A stretch of 64,000 nucleotides of DNA from an uncultured Bacteroidota bacterium (lineage in GTDB: Bacteria > Bacteroidota > Bacteroidia > Bacteroidales > F082): NCBI GenBank assembly GCA_937912115.1, contig CALDOI010000258.1, forward strand, positions 16,906 to 80,905. Direction: 5' to 3'. Positions 48,195 to 57,454 of this stretch are shown here, piece by piece. Within the stretch, counting starts at the first letter, position 1. The number at the start of each line of letters is the position of its first letter. A model generated the notes under the pieces. That model ran no database searches and was not told where the DNA came from. It saw only the letters and a program-made list of their open reading frames with translations. Made by a program: the position numbers and the translations under genes.

Positions 48195-48265
48195 AGTTAT
48201 TATTGTTAGTTAGAATTATGCAGTTTATAGTTTTATTGATTTATATTTACCTTATCTACTGTAAT

Positions 48266-49864
48266 TTAGTTGTCAAATCTTATTTTTATATATTCGTTTA
48301 TTTCAGTAAGGGATGATATTTCCTGAGAAGCATTACCTGAGCGTACATAGAATTTTTCAATTTCATTACCCTGATTATTTTTTATTTTGAGAAATATTGG
48401 GTTTTCTGAAGAACTAACTTGAATTACACAAATGGTCTTTTCATCGAAAATTGGAAAAGCCATGCTTAAGCTTTCATTTGAAAAGGCAATACCGTACTGA
48501 TTGTTTATGAGCTTCCTTAAGTGAAGTTCAAAATAGTCAACATCTCTTTTCTTAAGTGTGTTAAAGTCATTTTCAAGTCCTAATATTTCTATATCATCGC
48601 TTACTCCAATAAATAATGTGCCTCCTTTTGCATTTGCGAAGGCAGCAATACTTTTTAAGATAACGTTTTCCAGAATTTTATTTACTTTGCCCTCTCTATA
48701 ATCCCATCTTAGCGATGACTTAAATTCAACAAATTCCGTTTCCCCTTTTTTGATAAGATCTAATACTTCGTCATGAGGTAGAGTTATTATTTCCTTTTTT
48801 GGAGATGATGGTTTGACTTCTTTCTTTTTTCTGAAGAGTATCAAAGTAGAAATTATTGTTATAAGTAATAGCCCAAATGACAAGTACAAATATAGAATTT
48901 CTTGTTTTCGCTCTGTCTCAGCAAGGTCGGCTGCCGATAATGTAACTGCAAATCCATTAATACCGATCGTAGGTTCGATATTTACTATTCGGGTCCAGTA
49001 TATTTGGTTAAATTTCTCAAAAGAATAAGAATGGGATTCACTATTTTGATTGACCTTCCACTTAGCAATTTGATTAGCGATATCTCCTTCCATACTATTG
49101 TATGCAGAAATATTAATTGTATCATTAGTAAGAATAGGAGTTACAATATTATTGTTTGTTGTTAGTATTGTAACGAGAGGTTTATTGAATTTTAAAACTG
49201 AAGCGAAATTTTTACTAATGTCGTGAGCACTATAAATTAATCCGGCTACTATAGTATCTCCAATGCTATTATATGTTTCAAATAATAAGGTTAACAGGTC
49301 TCTTAATTCTGGTATTTGATCTTTTGAAGATTTCCATACCCATCTTGTAGTGCTTAATTCCTCTTTAAATTCTTTTATATTTTGGTCATCAGGAAATACT
49401 CTATAAATATCAGTCCACTCACTAATTGTTTCAAGTTTATTATTCATCCTTATCCAGGAGGAAACACTATCTGTTAAATCAACATCGTATGTGGCAGCCC
49501 ACGAAGATTTATCACGATAAATAATATAGGTGAAATTATTGTTCGATAAGGCAACACCCTTTAGGTAATTGCTGGAGAGTATCATTTTAGTGGAGAATGT
49601 AACTAAGTCATCAATTTTTATGACCTTTTGATTAGTTGTACTAATATTTTGATTTAGATCTTTAATGGTCAATTCACTGGTGGTTAGAAAATCCACCAAA
49701 TTTACAGTAAATGAAGACGATGCATTAGTTATTATCTCATCAGCAAATGAATTCTCCAAACTCTTAATCCAGTAAGTGAAAAAACTACATATGGTAGTTA
49801 TTAAAAAAAACCCTACGATAAGGATTTTATTTTTACGCGCCATAGTTGATAATTTATTATTCAA
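48266..49864 (-). CDS. Membrane-bound extracytoplasmic sensor fused to AlbA_2/Schlafen-type domain
   Basis: Two TMs bracket a ~300-aa extracytoplasmic domain; C-terminal EFVEFKSSLRWDYREGKVNKILENVILKSIAAFANAKGGTLFIGVSDDIEILGLENDF is the AlbA_2 signature. Confidence 0.82.
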   Translation of the reverse strand: MNNKLSTMARKNKILIVGFFLITTICSFFTYWIKSLENSFADEIITNASSSFTVNLVDFLTTSELTIKDLNQNISTTNQKVIKIDDLVTFSTKMILSSNYLKGVALSNNNFTYIIYRDKSSWAATYDVDLTDSVSSWIRMNNKLETISEWTDIYRVFPDDQNIKEFKEELSTTRWVWKSSKDQIPELRDLLTLLFETYNSIGDTIVAGLIYSAHDISKNFASVLKFNKPLVTILTTNNNIVTPILTNDTINISAYNSMEGDIANQIAKWKVNQNSESHSYSFEKFNQIYWTRIVNIEPTIGINGFAVTLSAADLAETERKQEILYLYLSFGLLLITIISTLILFRKKKEVKPSSPKKEIITLPHDEVLDLIKKGETEFVEFKSSLRWDYREGKVNKILENVILKSIAAFANAKGGTLFIGVSDDIEILGLENDFNTLKKRDVDYFELHLRKLINNQYGIAFSNESLSMAFPIFDEKTICVIQVSSSENPIFLKIKNNQGNEIEKFYVRSGNASQEISSLTEINEYIKIRFDN

Positions 49865-49907
49865 AAATAGGATTTTTACTGGAATGCTGGTTTTAAGGCA
49901 CCACTTA

Positions 49908-50843
49908 TTAGAGAAAGTCGATATTTCTTCTTAGTCCTTTGTACCTGGTTCGTTGAACTGCTGATCCTTTAAATAATTTGTTGAATAGGGTTTTATCCAT
50001 TTCCTTCCAACTGGCTTTATTCATTTTTAAAAGATCTTCCTGTGGCTGGAATAATGGTTCATTATGTGGCGATGCAAATCTATTCCATGGGCATACATCC
50101 TGGCAAATATCACAACCAAAAATCCAATCGTGAAAATTTTCTTTTTGATCCTGAGGGAGAGGGCCATTATATTCAATGGTTAAATACGACAAGCAACTGC
50201 GTGCATCCACATATTTGTCCTTAATTGCATCGGTTGGGCAGGCATCAACACAACTGGTGCAACTTCCACAATAACTTTTTGGATCAGGTTGATCTTTATA
50301 ATGCAATTCAAGGTCAATAATAATATGACCGATAAAGAAAAACGACCCCCCTTTTTTATTGATAAGCAGAGTGTTTTTACCAATAAAACCCAAACCACTT
50401 TTCTTGGCCCACGCTCTATCTAGAACAGGAGCCGAATCAACAAATATTCGTGCATTTTGACTTCCTGTTTTTGTTTGAATAAGGTTAAGTAATTGGCCAA
50501 GTTTTTCTTTTATCACATAATGGTAATCTTTTCCATATGCATATTTTGAAATCTTGTAATTATCCTTTTGCTCAAGCCTATTTTTAGGATAATAATTATA
50601 TAGAACAGTTATAACAGATTTTGCATTTTCGACAAGTAATTGTGGATTGTATCTTTTTTCCTTGTTTCGTTCGAGGTATGACATTTCTCCATTATTTCTA
50701 CCACTTAGCCAAAGTTCCATTTTTTCTTTATCTTCATTAAGGTGTTCAGCTTTGGAAATGCCACAATCGAAAAATCCCATTTCTTTAGCCTGAGTAATAA
50801 TGAACTTACTTATTTGTTGCTTTTGTAGTGATTGAATGGGCAT
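49908..50843 (-). CDS. queG: Epoxyqueuosine reductase
   Basis: FVDSAPVLDRAWAKKSGLGFIGKNTLLI; CGSCTSCVDACPTDAI; CDICQDVCPWNRFA. Confidence 0.95.
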   Translation of the reverse strand: MPIQSLQKQQISKFIITQAKEMGFFDCGISKAEHLNEDKEKMELWLSGRNNGEMSYLERNKEKRYNPQLLVENAKSVITVLYNYYPKNRLEQKDNYKISKYAYGKDYHYVIKEKLGQLLNLIQTKTGSQNARIFVDSAPVLDRAWAKKSGLGFIGKNTLLINKKGGSFFFIGHIIIDLELHYKDQPDPKSYCGSCTSCVDACPTDAIKDKYVDARSCLSYLTIEYNGPLPQDQKENFHDWIFGCDICQDVCPWNRFASPHNEPLFQPQEDLLKMNKASWKEMDKTLFNKLFKGSAVQRTRYKGLRRNIDFL

Positions 50844-50861
50844 AATGAGTTAGTCAGTTTT

Positions 50862-51072
50862 GGGGTACGGGGGATGGGTTGGTGGGGAATATGGATATAT
50901 GGGGAAGGGTACTGGGTATATGGGTGTATAACGGTATATTTCAATTATAAACTTTATAAAATTTTTAGTCATATTAGCCTATAATTGTTTATGTTATTGA
51001 TTACAATTTTTCTTTATACCCTATATCCGTTATACCCTATATCCCCAATCCCTATTACCCTTGCCCTCAATC
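50862..51072. repeat. Imperfect palindromic G-rich/C-rich intergenic element, copy 2, with G-quadruplex-type motif
   Basis: GGGTATATGGGTGTATAACGGTATA on the left mirrors TATACCCTATATCCGTTATACCCTATATCCC on the right; GGGGTACGGGGGATGGGTTGGTGGGG at 50862-50887. Confidence 0.55.
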
Positions 51073-51098
51073 TCTTAAGAGAAAAGCTAGTTACAACA

Positions 51099-52121
51099 TT
51101 AAAAAAGTTTCCCTTGATCAATTTGTTTTATTCTTCCTAAATGTTCATAAGCTCTCTGAGTTACTTCTCGGCCGCGGGGTGTACGCATTATATAACCTTC
51201 CTGAATTAAAAAAGGTTCGTATACCTCTTCAATTGTGTCACGTTCTTCACCACATGCAGTAGCTATTGTAGTAATGCCAACAGGGCCACCTTTGAATTTA
51301 TCAATTATTGTTGTAAGGATTCTATTATCCATTTCGTCAAGCCCATTCTTATCAACATTAAGAGCCTTAAGTGAATACCTGGATATTTCAATATCAATAT
51401 TACCTGTGCCAACAATTTGGGCGAAATCGCGTACTCTACGCAAAAGCAAATTTGCTATACGAGGTGTTCCTCTACTTCTACCGGCTATTTCGTTTGCAGC
51501 ACTATCGTCAATATTAACTTTTAGAATGGATGCACTACGTTTAACTATCGAAGCTAAAGTTTTTGAGTTATAATACTCAAGCCGTGAATTTATACCAAAT
51601 CGTGAACGAAGGGGTGCAGTAAGCAATCCCGATCTGGTTGTGGCACCAATTAAAGTAAATGGATTTAGTGTTATTTGAACCGATCTGGCATTTGGACCGG
51701 TTTCTATCATAATATCTATTTTATAATCTTCCATTGCTGAGTAAAGGTATTCTTCAACAACTGCACTTAACCTGTGAATTTCATCAATAAATAGAACATC
51801 ATTCTCTTCCAGATTTGTTAGTAAACCAGCGAGGTCGCCAGGTTTATCAAGAACCGGCCCTGACGTTGTTATGATATTAACACCAAGCTCGTTGGAGATT
51901 ATATACGATAAAGTTGTTTTCCCAAGTCCTGGAGGCCCATGTAGTAGAACATGATCGAGCGCATCGCCTCTTTGTTTTGCAGCTTCAACAAAAATTTTAA
52001 GATTTTCAACAATACTGGGTTGCCCTACAAAATGTGTAAAATGTGCAGGCCGCAATGTGTTTTCAATCTCTTTTTCGTCGGTGCTTAAATTTAATCCGGA
52101 TGCGTCAAGGTTTTCATTCAT
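51099..52121 (-). CDS. ruvB: Holliday junction branch migration helicase RuvB
   Basis: [71 protein letters not shown]. Confidence 0.97.
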   Translation of the reverse strand: MNENLDASGLNLSTDEKEIENTLRPAHFTHFVGQPSIVENLKIFVEAAKQRGDALDHVLLHGPPGLGKTTLSYIISNELGVNIITTSGPVLDKPGDLAGLLTNLEENDVLFIDEIHRLSAVVEEYLYSAMEDYKIDIMIETGPNARSVQITLNPFTLIGATTRSGLLTAPLRSRFGINSRLEYYNSKTLASIVKRSASILKVNIDDSAANEIAGRSRGTPRIANLLLRRVRDFAQIVGTGNIDIEISRYSLKALNVDKNGLDEMDNRILTTIIDKFKGGPVGITTIATACGEERDTIEEVYEPFLIQEGYIMRTPRGREVTQRAYEHLGRIKQIDQGKLF

Positions 52122-52294
52122 TAATCACATAATTTTTAAACAAAAGTAGATGAAAATCACTTAACAAAGCGAGGAATTTTAAATGTTGTTAATTGTTGGT
52201 TTTAGATCAAATAAACTATTTTACCAATTTTGATGATTAAAAGATAATAGAATTAATAATTATTTGTTATATTAGCACCATTGCTTTACTAACG

Positions 52295-52323
52295 TGATAG
52301 CAATAATATTTATGCTGCTATCA
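52295..52323 (+). promoter_or_regulatory. 5'-leader stem-loop upstream of the universal stress protein gene
   Basis: TGATAGCA-ataatatttatgc-TGCTATCA perfect 8-bp arms, ending 17 nt before the ATG. Confidence 0.4.
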
Positions 52324-52340
52324 TCTAATTTCTCAAAGAA

Positions 52341-53165
52341 ATGAAGACCATCTTAGTTGCCATCGATTTTTCAAAAAATGCAGAACATGCATTGCAATAT
52401 GCGTTGATGTTTGCCAAAAAGTTGGATGCTTCAATCTACTTGGTATGGGTTGATAATTCCTTTTCGGATGAGACAGTATTAGATACCATTACAGGTGAGC
52501 TTCGCATAGAGAAAAAAGCATATCTTAAAAACCTTGTTAATAACTATTCTGAATATCTTTCGAAGGGTAAAATTGAAGTTATACTACGTAAAGGGAAGGT
52601 TTATCAAGAAATTGCAAAGACTGCTACACGAATTGATGCAGATATGATATTTGCAGGAACTCACGGGGTATCAGGGTATGAGCAGCATTGGATAGGGAGT
52701 AATACATATCGTATAGTTACACAAGCACCATGTCCGGTTACAACAATAAGAAATAAATATGTGTTCAAACCAACGATAAAGAAAATATTGGTCCCTCTTG
52801 ATAGTTCGCTTGAAACAAAGCAAAAACTACCGTTTATATGTGATCTTGCTCTTAAATTTGAAGCTACTGTATATTTGCTGGAAGTTTATAATACGACCAT
52901 AAGTGTAATTAGAAAGCGAATTGATAAGTTTGGAGTAGAGGCTGTTAATTGTATGATTAGTAAAAGTGTTGATTATAAACTTGAAAAACTTGAAGTTAAA
53001 AATGTTGTCGCCTCGATAATTGATTATAGCATTACTAATGATATGGATCTGATTGCAATAATGACTGATCAGGGAACAACAACTGCAAATAAATTTTTAG
53101 GCCCCTATGCCCAACAATTAATCAATAACTCAACAATACCAGTTGTAAGCGTTAGGGCAAAATAA
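52341..53165 (+). CDS. Universal stress protein, tandem-domain
   Basis: TILVAIDFSKNAEHALQYA; ADMIFAGTHGVSGYEQHWIGSNTYRIVTQAPCPVTTIR; second domain KKILVPLDSS. Confidence 0.9.
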   Translation: MKTILVAIDFSKNAEHALQYALMFAKKLDASIYLVWVDNSFSDETVLDTITGELRIEKKAYLKNLVNNYSEYLSKGKIEVILRKGKVYQEIAKTATRIDADMIFAGTHGVSGYEQHWIGSNTYRIVTQAPCPVTTIRNKYVFKPTIKKILVPLDSSLETKQKLPFICDLALKFEATVYLLEVYNTTISVIRKRIDKFGVEAVNCMISKSVDYKLEKLEVKNVVASIIDYSITNDMDLIAIMTDQGTTTANKFLGPYAQQLINNSTIPVVSVRAK

Positions 53166-53189
53166 CATTAAGGATTATTATACTGAAAT

Positions 53190-53630
53190 ATGAAAAAAAC
53201 AATTGGCTTAATTTTTAGTATCATTTTTCTGATTGGGGGTATGATAGCTCAAAATCCTGATGAAGGAAGGGTTATTATTATAAGTGAAGGTCGTGTTGAT
53301 TCTTTGATTCAACTGCACATCGATCATAATGTTAAATTCCCAACTTTTCAGGGTTATCGAATACAAATACTTATGGCATCTGGTAATGATGCTCTTGATA
53401 TAACAGAAGAAGCAAAAGCTAAATTCTTAGAAATATATCCTGATATACCTGTTTATCTAACATTTGGAGAACCCAATTACAGGGTTAGAGTTGGAGATTT
53501 TAGAACACGACTGGAAGCTGAAAAGTTTCTTGAGCAGATTGACCGAAAATATCCCGGAGCATGGGTAACACAGGATAATATAAATTTCCCAAGTTTGTCG
53601 AAATATAACAAAAACAACAGCTATGAGTAA
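53190..53630 (+). CDS. Exported SPOR-domain protein
   Basis: Signal peptide; GYRIQILMASGNDALDITEEAKAKFLEIYPDIPVYLTFGEPNYRVRVGDFRTRLEAEKFLEQI. Confidence 0.83.
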   Translation: MKKTIGLIFSIIFLIGGMIAQNPDEGRVIIISEGRVDSLIQLHIDHNVKFPTFQGYRIQILMASGNDALDITEEAKAKFLEIYPDIPVYLTFGEPNYRVRVGDFRTRLEAEKFLEQIDRKYPGAWVTQDNINFPSLSKYNKNNSYE

Positions 53631-54456
53631 AGTAATTTTAGTGGGCATGGATTTTTCCGATTGTTCGATCAATGCACTCGAACATGCAATCACAATTGCC
53701 CGTAAAGCAAAAGCCGGTATTGCAATGGTATGGATCAATCATCTTGATTATTCTAAAGAGATATTTTCTGTAGAGCCGCAGAATATTGAAAAAGAAGTTA
53801 CCAATAGGTTTGAAGAACTAGTGAAAAAGTACAAGTACCATTTGCATGGTGAAAAAATTGAATACTTTATAAAGAAAGGTAAAGTTTATAAAGAAATGTG
53901 CTTAATGGCCGATGAAGTAGATGCATTTCTTGTTATTATTGGAACCCATGGTTCATCTGGCTTTGAAGAATTCTGGATTGGAAGCAATGCTAACAGGATG
54001 GCAACAGCTTGTACCCGACCAATAATAACCATTCGTGCTGGTATTGATGTGGGTACAGACTTGAAAAAAATTGTACTACCCTTGGATAGTACAAAAATTA
54101 CACGTCAAAAATTACCGCTTACAGCTTTGTTAGCCAAATATTTTAATTCGGAAATACATATTCTTGGGCTGTTCACAACAACTTCCGACGATATTCGATA
54201 TAGAGTTCGAAATTACGTTGCACAGGCCGAGGAGTATCTTGACGAGAATAAAATTAAGTATCAATCAGTATTCTTAGAAACGGATAATATTACTGAAGTT
54301 ACTTTAAACTATGCTTCAAAAATTGGCGCTAACCTTATTGCAATAATGACAGAACAGGAAACAAGTACAGCTAATTTAATTCTTGGACCTTATGCATCAC
54401 AAATGGTAAACCATTCGCAAGTGCCGGTATTAAGTATCCACGCAAGTAAGTATTAA
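53623..54456 (+). CDS. Universal stress protein, tandem-domain
   Basis: VILVGMDFSDCSINALEHAITIA; FLVIIGTHGSSGFEEFWIGSNANRMATACTRPIITIR; overlaps upstream SPOR gene by 8 bp. Confidence 0.9.
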   Translation: MSKVILVGMDFSDCSINALEHAITIARKAKAGIAMVWINHLDYSKEIFSVEPQNIEKEVTNRFEELVKKYKYHLHGEKIEYFIKKGKVYKEMCLMADEVDAFLVIIGTHGSSGFEEFWIGSNANRMATACTRPIITIRAGIDVGTDLKKIVLPLDSTKITRQKLPLTALLAKYFNSEIHILGLFTTTSDDIRYRVRNYVAQAEEYLDENKIKYQSVFLETDNITEVTLNYASKIGANLIAIMTEQETSTANLILGPYASQMVNHSQVPVLSIHASKY

Positions 54457-54512
54457 ACCGATGCTATGTGCATAGCTTTCGCTGAGCTCAGGTGCTTGTT
54501 TCGAGGGAAAAA

Positions 54513-54555
54513 GAATGGGTTATGAGAGCATTAAATTCTCATAACCCATTTTTTA
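54513..54555. terminator. Bidirectional rho-independent terminator
   Basis: AATGGGTTATGAGA-gcattaaat-TCTCATAACCCATT followed by TTTT, preceded by A-run. Confidence 0.85.
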
Positions 54556-56103
54556 TCTCTTAATAATATCACCATTCTTGTTAAAGAAATGGAATTCCAT
54601 TAATTGGTAATCTTTTATGGATTCTACTTTAATCCAACTACGATATTTAAAAAACCAACCCATTTGAATTGATTTTATACCCTTTGTAAGGAAAGCACTA
54701 ATGTATGGATGTACTACAAGAGTAAGTTTTTTCTCATTCTGATCATGAATAAGATAATTTAGATTATTCTCTATATCATCAATCAGAATCATGCTGGTTT
54801 TAATTTCTCCTGTACCATTGCACGTTGGGCATTTTTCGAGTACAGGAACAATCATTTCTGGTCTTACTCGTTGACGAGTTATCTGAACCAAACCAAATTT
54901 ACTGGGAGGGAGTATTGTGTGTTTTGCTCTGTCTTTCGACATTTCCTCAATAAGTCGTTGGTGGAGTGCTCTTCTGTTTTTAGCATCATGTAAATCAATA
55001 AAATCGATTACAATAATGCCACCCATATCTCTTAGCCTTAGTTGGCGTGCAACTTCAGTAGCAGCCTCCATGTTCACTAACAGGGCATTTTCTTCCTGAG
55101 TGTTTTCTTTATTAACACGATGCCCGCTATTTATATCAATAACATGTAGAGCCTCAGTGTGTTCAATAACCAGGTATACTCCACTTTTTATTGTTACTGT
55201 TTTTCCAAAGGAGCTTCTCATTTGTTTATCAATACCATATTGATCGAAAATTGAGAGTTTGCCTTTGTATCGTTTTACAATGTCTTTTTTATCGGGGGCA
55301 ATTGTGCTAATATATGCTTTTGTTTCTTCGAAGAGAGTAGGATCGTTTACATGTATAGTGTTAAACGACTCATTTAAGATATCTCTTAATATCTGGGAAG
55401 TTCGGTCAAGTTCACTTAGTACTTTTTGAGGGGGGTTGAGGTGGGATAATTTTTTAATAATTCCTTCCCATTTTCCAGTAAGATCACGTAGGTCAGCATC
55501 AAGTTCAGCCACCTTTTTGTTTTCGGCAACTGTACGAATGATAATACCATAATTATTTGGAAGAATACTGGTAATAAGACGCTTAAGTCTATTACGTTCA
55601 TCTTTACTTTTTATCTTTTGTGATATTGATATCTTATTGGAGAATGGTAGAAGTACTAAAAATCTTCCCGGAAAGGATATTTCTGTAGATATGCGTGGTC
55701 CCTTTGTTGATATTGGTTCCTTTGCAATCTGTACGAGTATCTGTTGTCCAGAAACCAATACCTGGTTAATTTTGCCTGATTTTTCTATATCCTTTTCACG
55801 TTTAATTGTTTCGTGAGAAGTAAGATCAGCTTTTCCTAGTACACCAAGTTTAACATATTTGTTAAATGTTCTGATTTGTGGACCCAGATCAAGATAATGC
55901 AAAAACGCATCTTTCTCGTATCCTACGTCAACAAACGCGGCATTTAGGCCAGGCATTATTTTTTTAACCTTCGCTAGAAATACATCGCCAACAGTAAATT
56001 TGTTGTTGATTTGTTCCTTATGTAATTCAACTAGATTTTTGTCCTCAAGTAGTGCAATGTTAACTTCCGATAAACTTGAATCAATGATTAATTCTCTGTT
56101 CAC
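54553..56103 (-). CDS. rng: Ribonuclease E/G family protein
   Basis: VGDVFLAKVKKIMPGLNAAFVDVGYEKDAFLHY S1 domain; GGIIVIDFIDLHDAKNRRAL; CPTCNGTG zinc-link motif. Confidence 0.93.
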   Translation of the reverse strand: MNRELIIDSSLSEVNIALLEDKNLVELHKEQINNKFTVGDVFLAKVKKIMPGLNAAFVDVGYEKDAFLHYLDLGPQIRTFNKYVKLGVLGKADLTSHETIKREKDIEKSGKINQVLVSGQQILVQIAKEPISTKGPRISTEISFPGRFLVLLPFSNKISISQKIKSKDERNRLKRLITSILPNNYGIIIRTVAENKKVAELDADLRDLTGKWEGIIKKLSHLNPPQKVLSELDRTSQILRDILNESFNTIHVNDPTLFEETKAYISTIAPDKKDIVKRYKGKLSIFDQYGIDKQMRSSFGKTVTIKSGVYLVIEHTEALHVIDINSGHRVNKENTQEENALLVNMEAATEVARQLRLRDMGGIIVIDFIDLHDAKNRRALHQRLIEEMSKDRAKHTILPPSKFGLVQITRQRVRPEMIVPVLEKCPTCNGTGEIKTSMILIDDIENNLNYLIHDQNEKKLTLVVHPYISAFLTKGIKSIQMGWFFKYRSWIKVESIKDYQLMEFHFFNKNGDIIKR

Positions 56104-56215
56104 ATCGTTTATTTTTAATTAATTAAATACCAATAGTCCTATTGGCAATTTAATATTTGAATTTGAAAGTTGACAGGACAAACAGTGTGGGTGTTTTTGG
56201 GAGGAATTGGAAAAC

Positions 56216-56249
56216 AATAACACAAGACCATATAAAGTCTTGTGTTATT
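56216..56249 (-). terminator. Stem-loop terminator downstream of the small basic protein gene
   Basis: AATAACACAAGAC-catataaa-GTCTTGTGTTATT, 13-bp perfect stem. Confidence 0.7.
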
Positions 56250-56265
56250 GTGTAAAAAGAAATTA

Positions 56266-56355
56266 TTATTTCTTCTTATGCCTGTTCTTCCTTAAACGCT
56301 TTTTACGCTTATGGGTTGCCATCTTGTGCCTTTTCCTCTTTTTTCCGTTTGGCAT
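56266..56355 (-). CDS. Small Arg/Lys-rich protein (29 aa), probable ribosome-associated or RNA-binding
   Basis: Hand translation: MPNGKKRKRHKMATHKRKKRLRKNRHKKK*; own downstream stem-loop; omitted from ORF track because of size. Confidence 0.75.
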   Translation of the reverse strand: MPNGKKRKRHKMATHKRKKRLRKNRHKKK

Positions 56356-56386
56356 AATAATATATTGTTAAAAGTTAATTTAAAAA

Positions 56387-56665
56387 CTATTTAGCTTTTA
56401 CTTCGTTTACAAAAGTTTTAGCTGGTTTAAAAGCAGGTATATTATGAGCAGGAATTATGATAGTAGTATTTTTTGAAATATTACGTCCTGTTTTTTCAGC
56501 TCTTTTCTTAATGATAAAACTACCAAAGCCTCTTAAATATACATTTTCGCCATTAACCATTGTGTCTTTTACGGTTTCCATGAAAGACTCTACTACTGCC
56601 TGTACAGCTACTTTCTCAACGCCAGTTTTATTGGCAATTTCAGTTACAATTTCTGCTTTTGTCAT
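56387..56665 (-). CDS. HU family DNA-binding protein
   Basis: MTKAEIVTEIANKTGVEKVAVQAVVESFMETVKDTMVNGENVYLRGFGSFIIKKRAEKTGRNISKNTTIIIPAHNIPAFKPAKTF. Confidence 0.96.
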   Translation of the reverse strand: MTKAEIVTEIANKTGVEKVAVQAVVESFMETVKDTMVNGENVYLRGFGSFIIKKRAEKTGRNISKNTTIIIPAHNIPAFKPAKTFVNEVKAK

Positions 56666-56919
56666 CTCAATGATATTTTAAATGATTAAAAATTAGTTTC
56701 TTAGTTCGGGCAGCAAAAATAATATAATTTTATTATTACAAGTATAAAAATTGTTTTTTTTTCTCTATAAAATGTTCTTTCTTAGTATTTTCACTATTCC
56801 ACATCGTTATTTGGAGTTAAAATAAGTGATTTGTTTTCCATAAGTTTGATTTCACATGAATCTTTCGCTAAAAAATATCTAATTTTGAATGCGGAAATTT
56901 AAAAGTTAAATAATAAAAA

Positions 56920-57378
56920 ATGGCAGGAATTAACAAAGTAGTTTTAATAGGACATATTGGGAAAGACCCGGATATTTTTACATTTGATGATGGTACGAAA
57001 CGAATGAGTTTCTCATTAGCAACAACTGAAAGTTATAAGGATAGAACCACTAATGAGTGGAGAGATCAAACGGAATGGCATAATATTGTTGGATATAGAT
57101 ACCTTGCCGAAAAGAATATTGCAAAAGGAGACCTTATTTATGTTGAGGGGAAAATTAAAAACCGAAAATATAACGATAGGGATGGTAACGAAAGGTATAT
57201 TACTGAGATACTAGCGGAAAAAATAAATATGTTAGCTCACCCACGAGGAGGTGATAATGCAAGCGGAGGAGAATATGCTGGAAATAGGCAGGGAGCCTCT
57301 GCAAATACTAATGCCAAAACAGATGCTTCCAACTCTTCGGAAGTAACAGATAGTATTGAGGATGATCTTCCTTTCTAA
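56920..57378 (+). CDS. ssb: Single-stranded DNA-binding protein
   Basis: GINKVVLIGHIGKDPDI...SFSLATTESYKD...TEWHNIVGYRYLAE; acidic tail DDLPF. Confidence 0.97.
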   Translation: MAGINKVVLIGHIGKDPDIFTFDDGTKRMSFSLATTESYKDRTTNEWRDQTEWHNIVGYRYLAEKNIAKGDLIYVEGKIKNRKYNDRDGNERYITEILAEKINMLAHPRGGDNASGGEYAGNRQGASANTNAKTDASNSSEVTDSIEDDLPF

Positions 57379-57454
57379 ATTTCAGAAGGTTGGCTTAAGT
57401 ATTACTATTCTTAGTAATTTTGGCGGGTAATATTTTTTAACTTAAAAATTAGTT

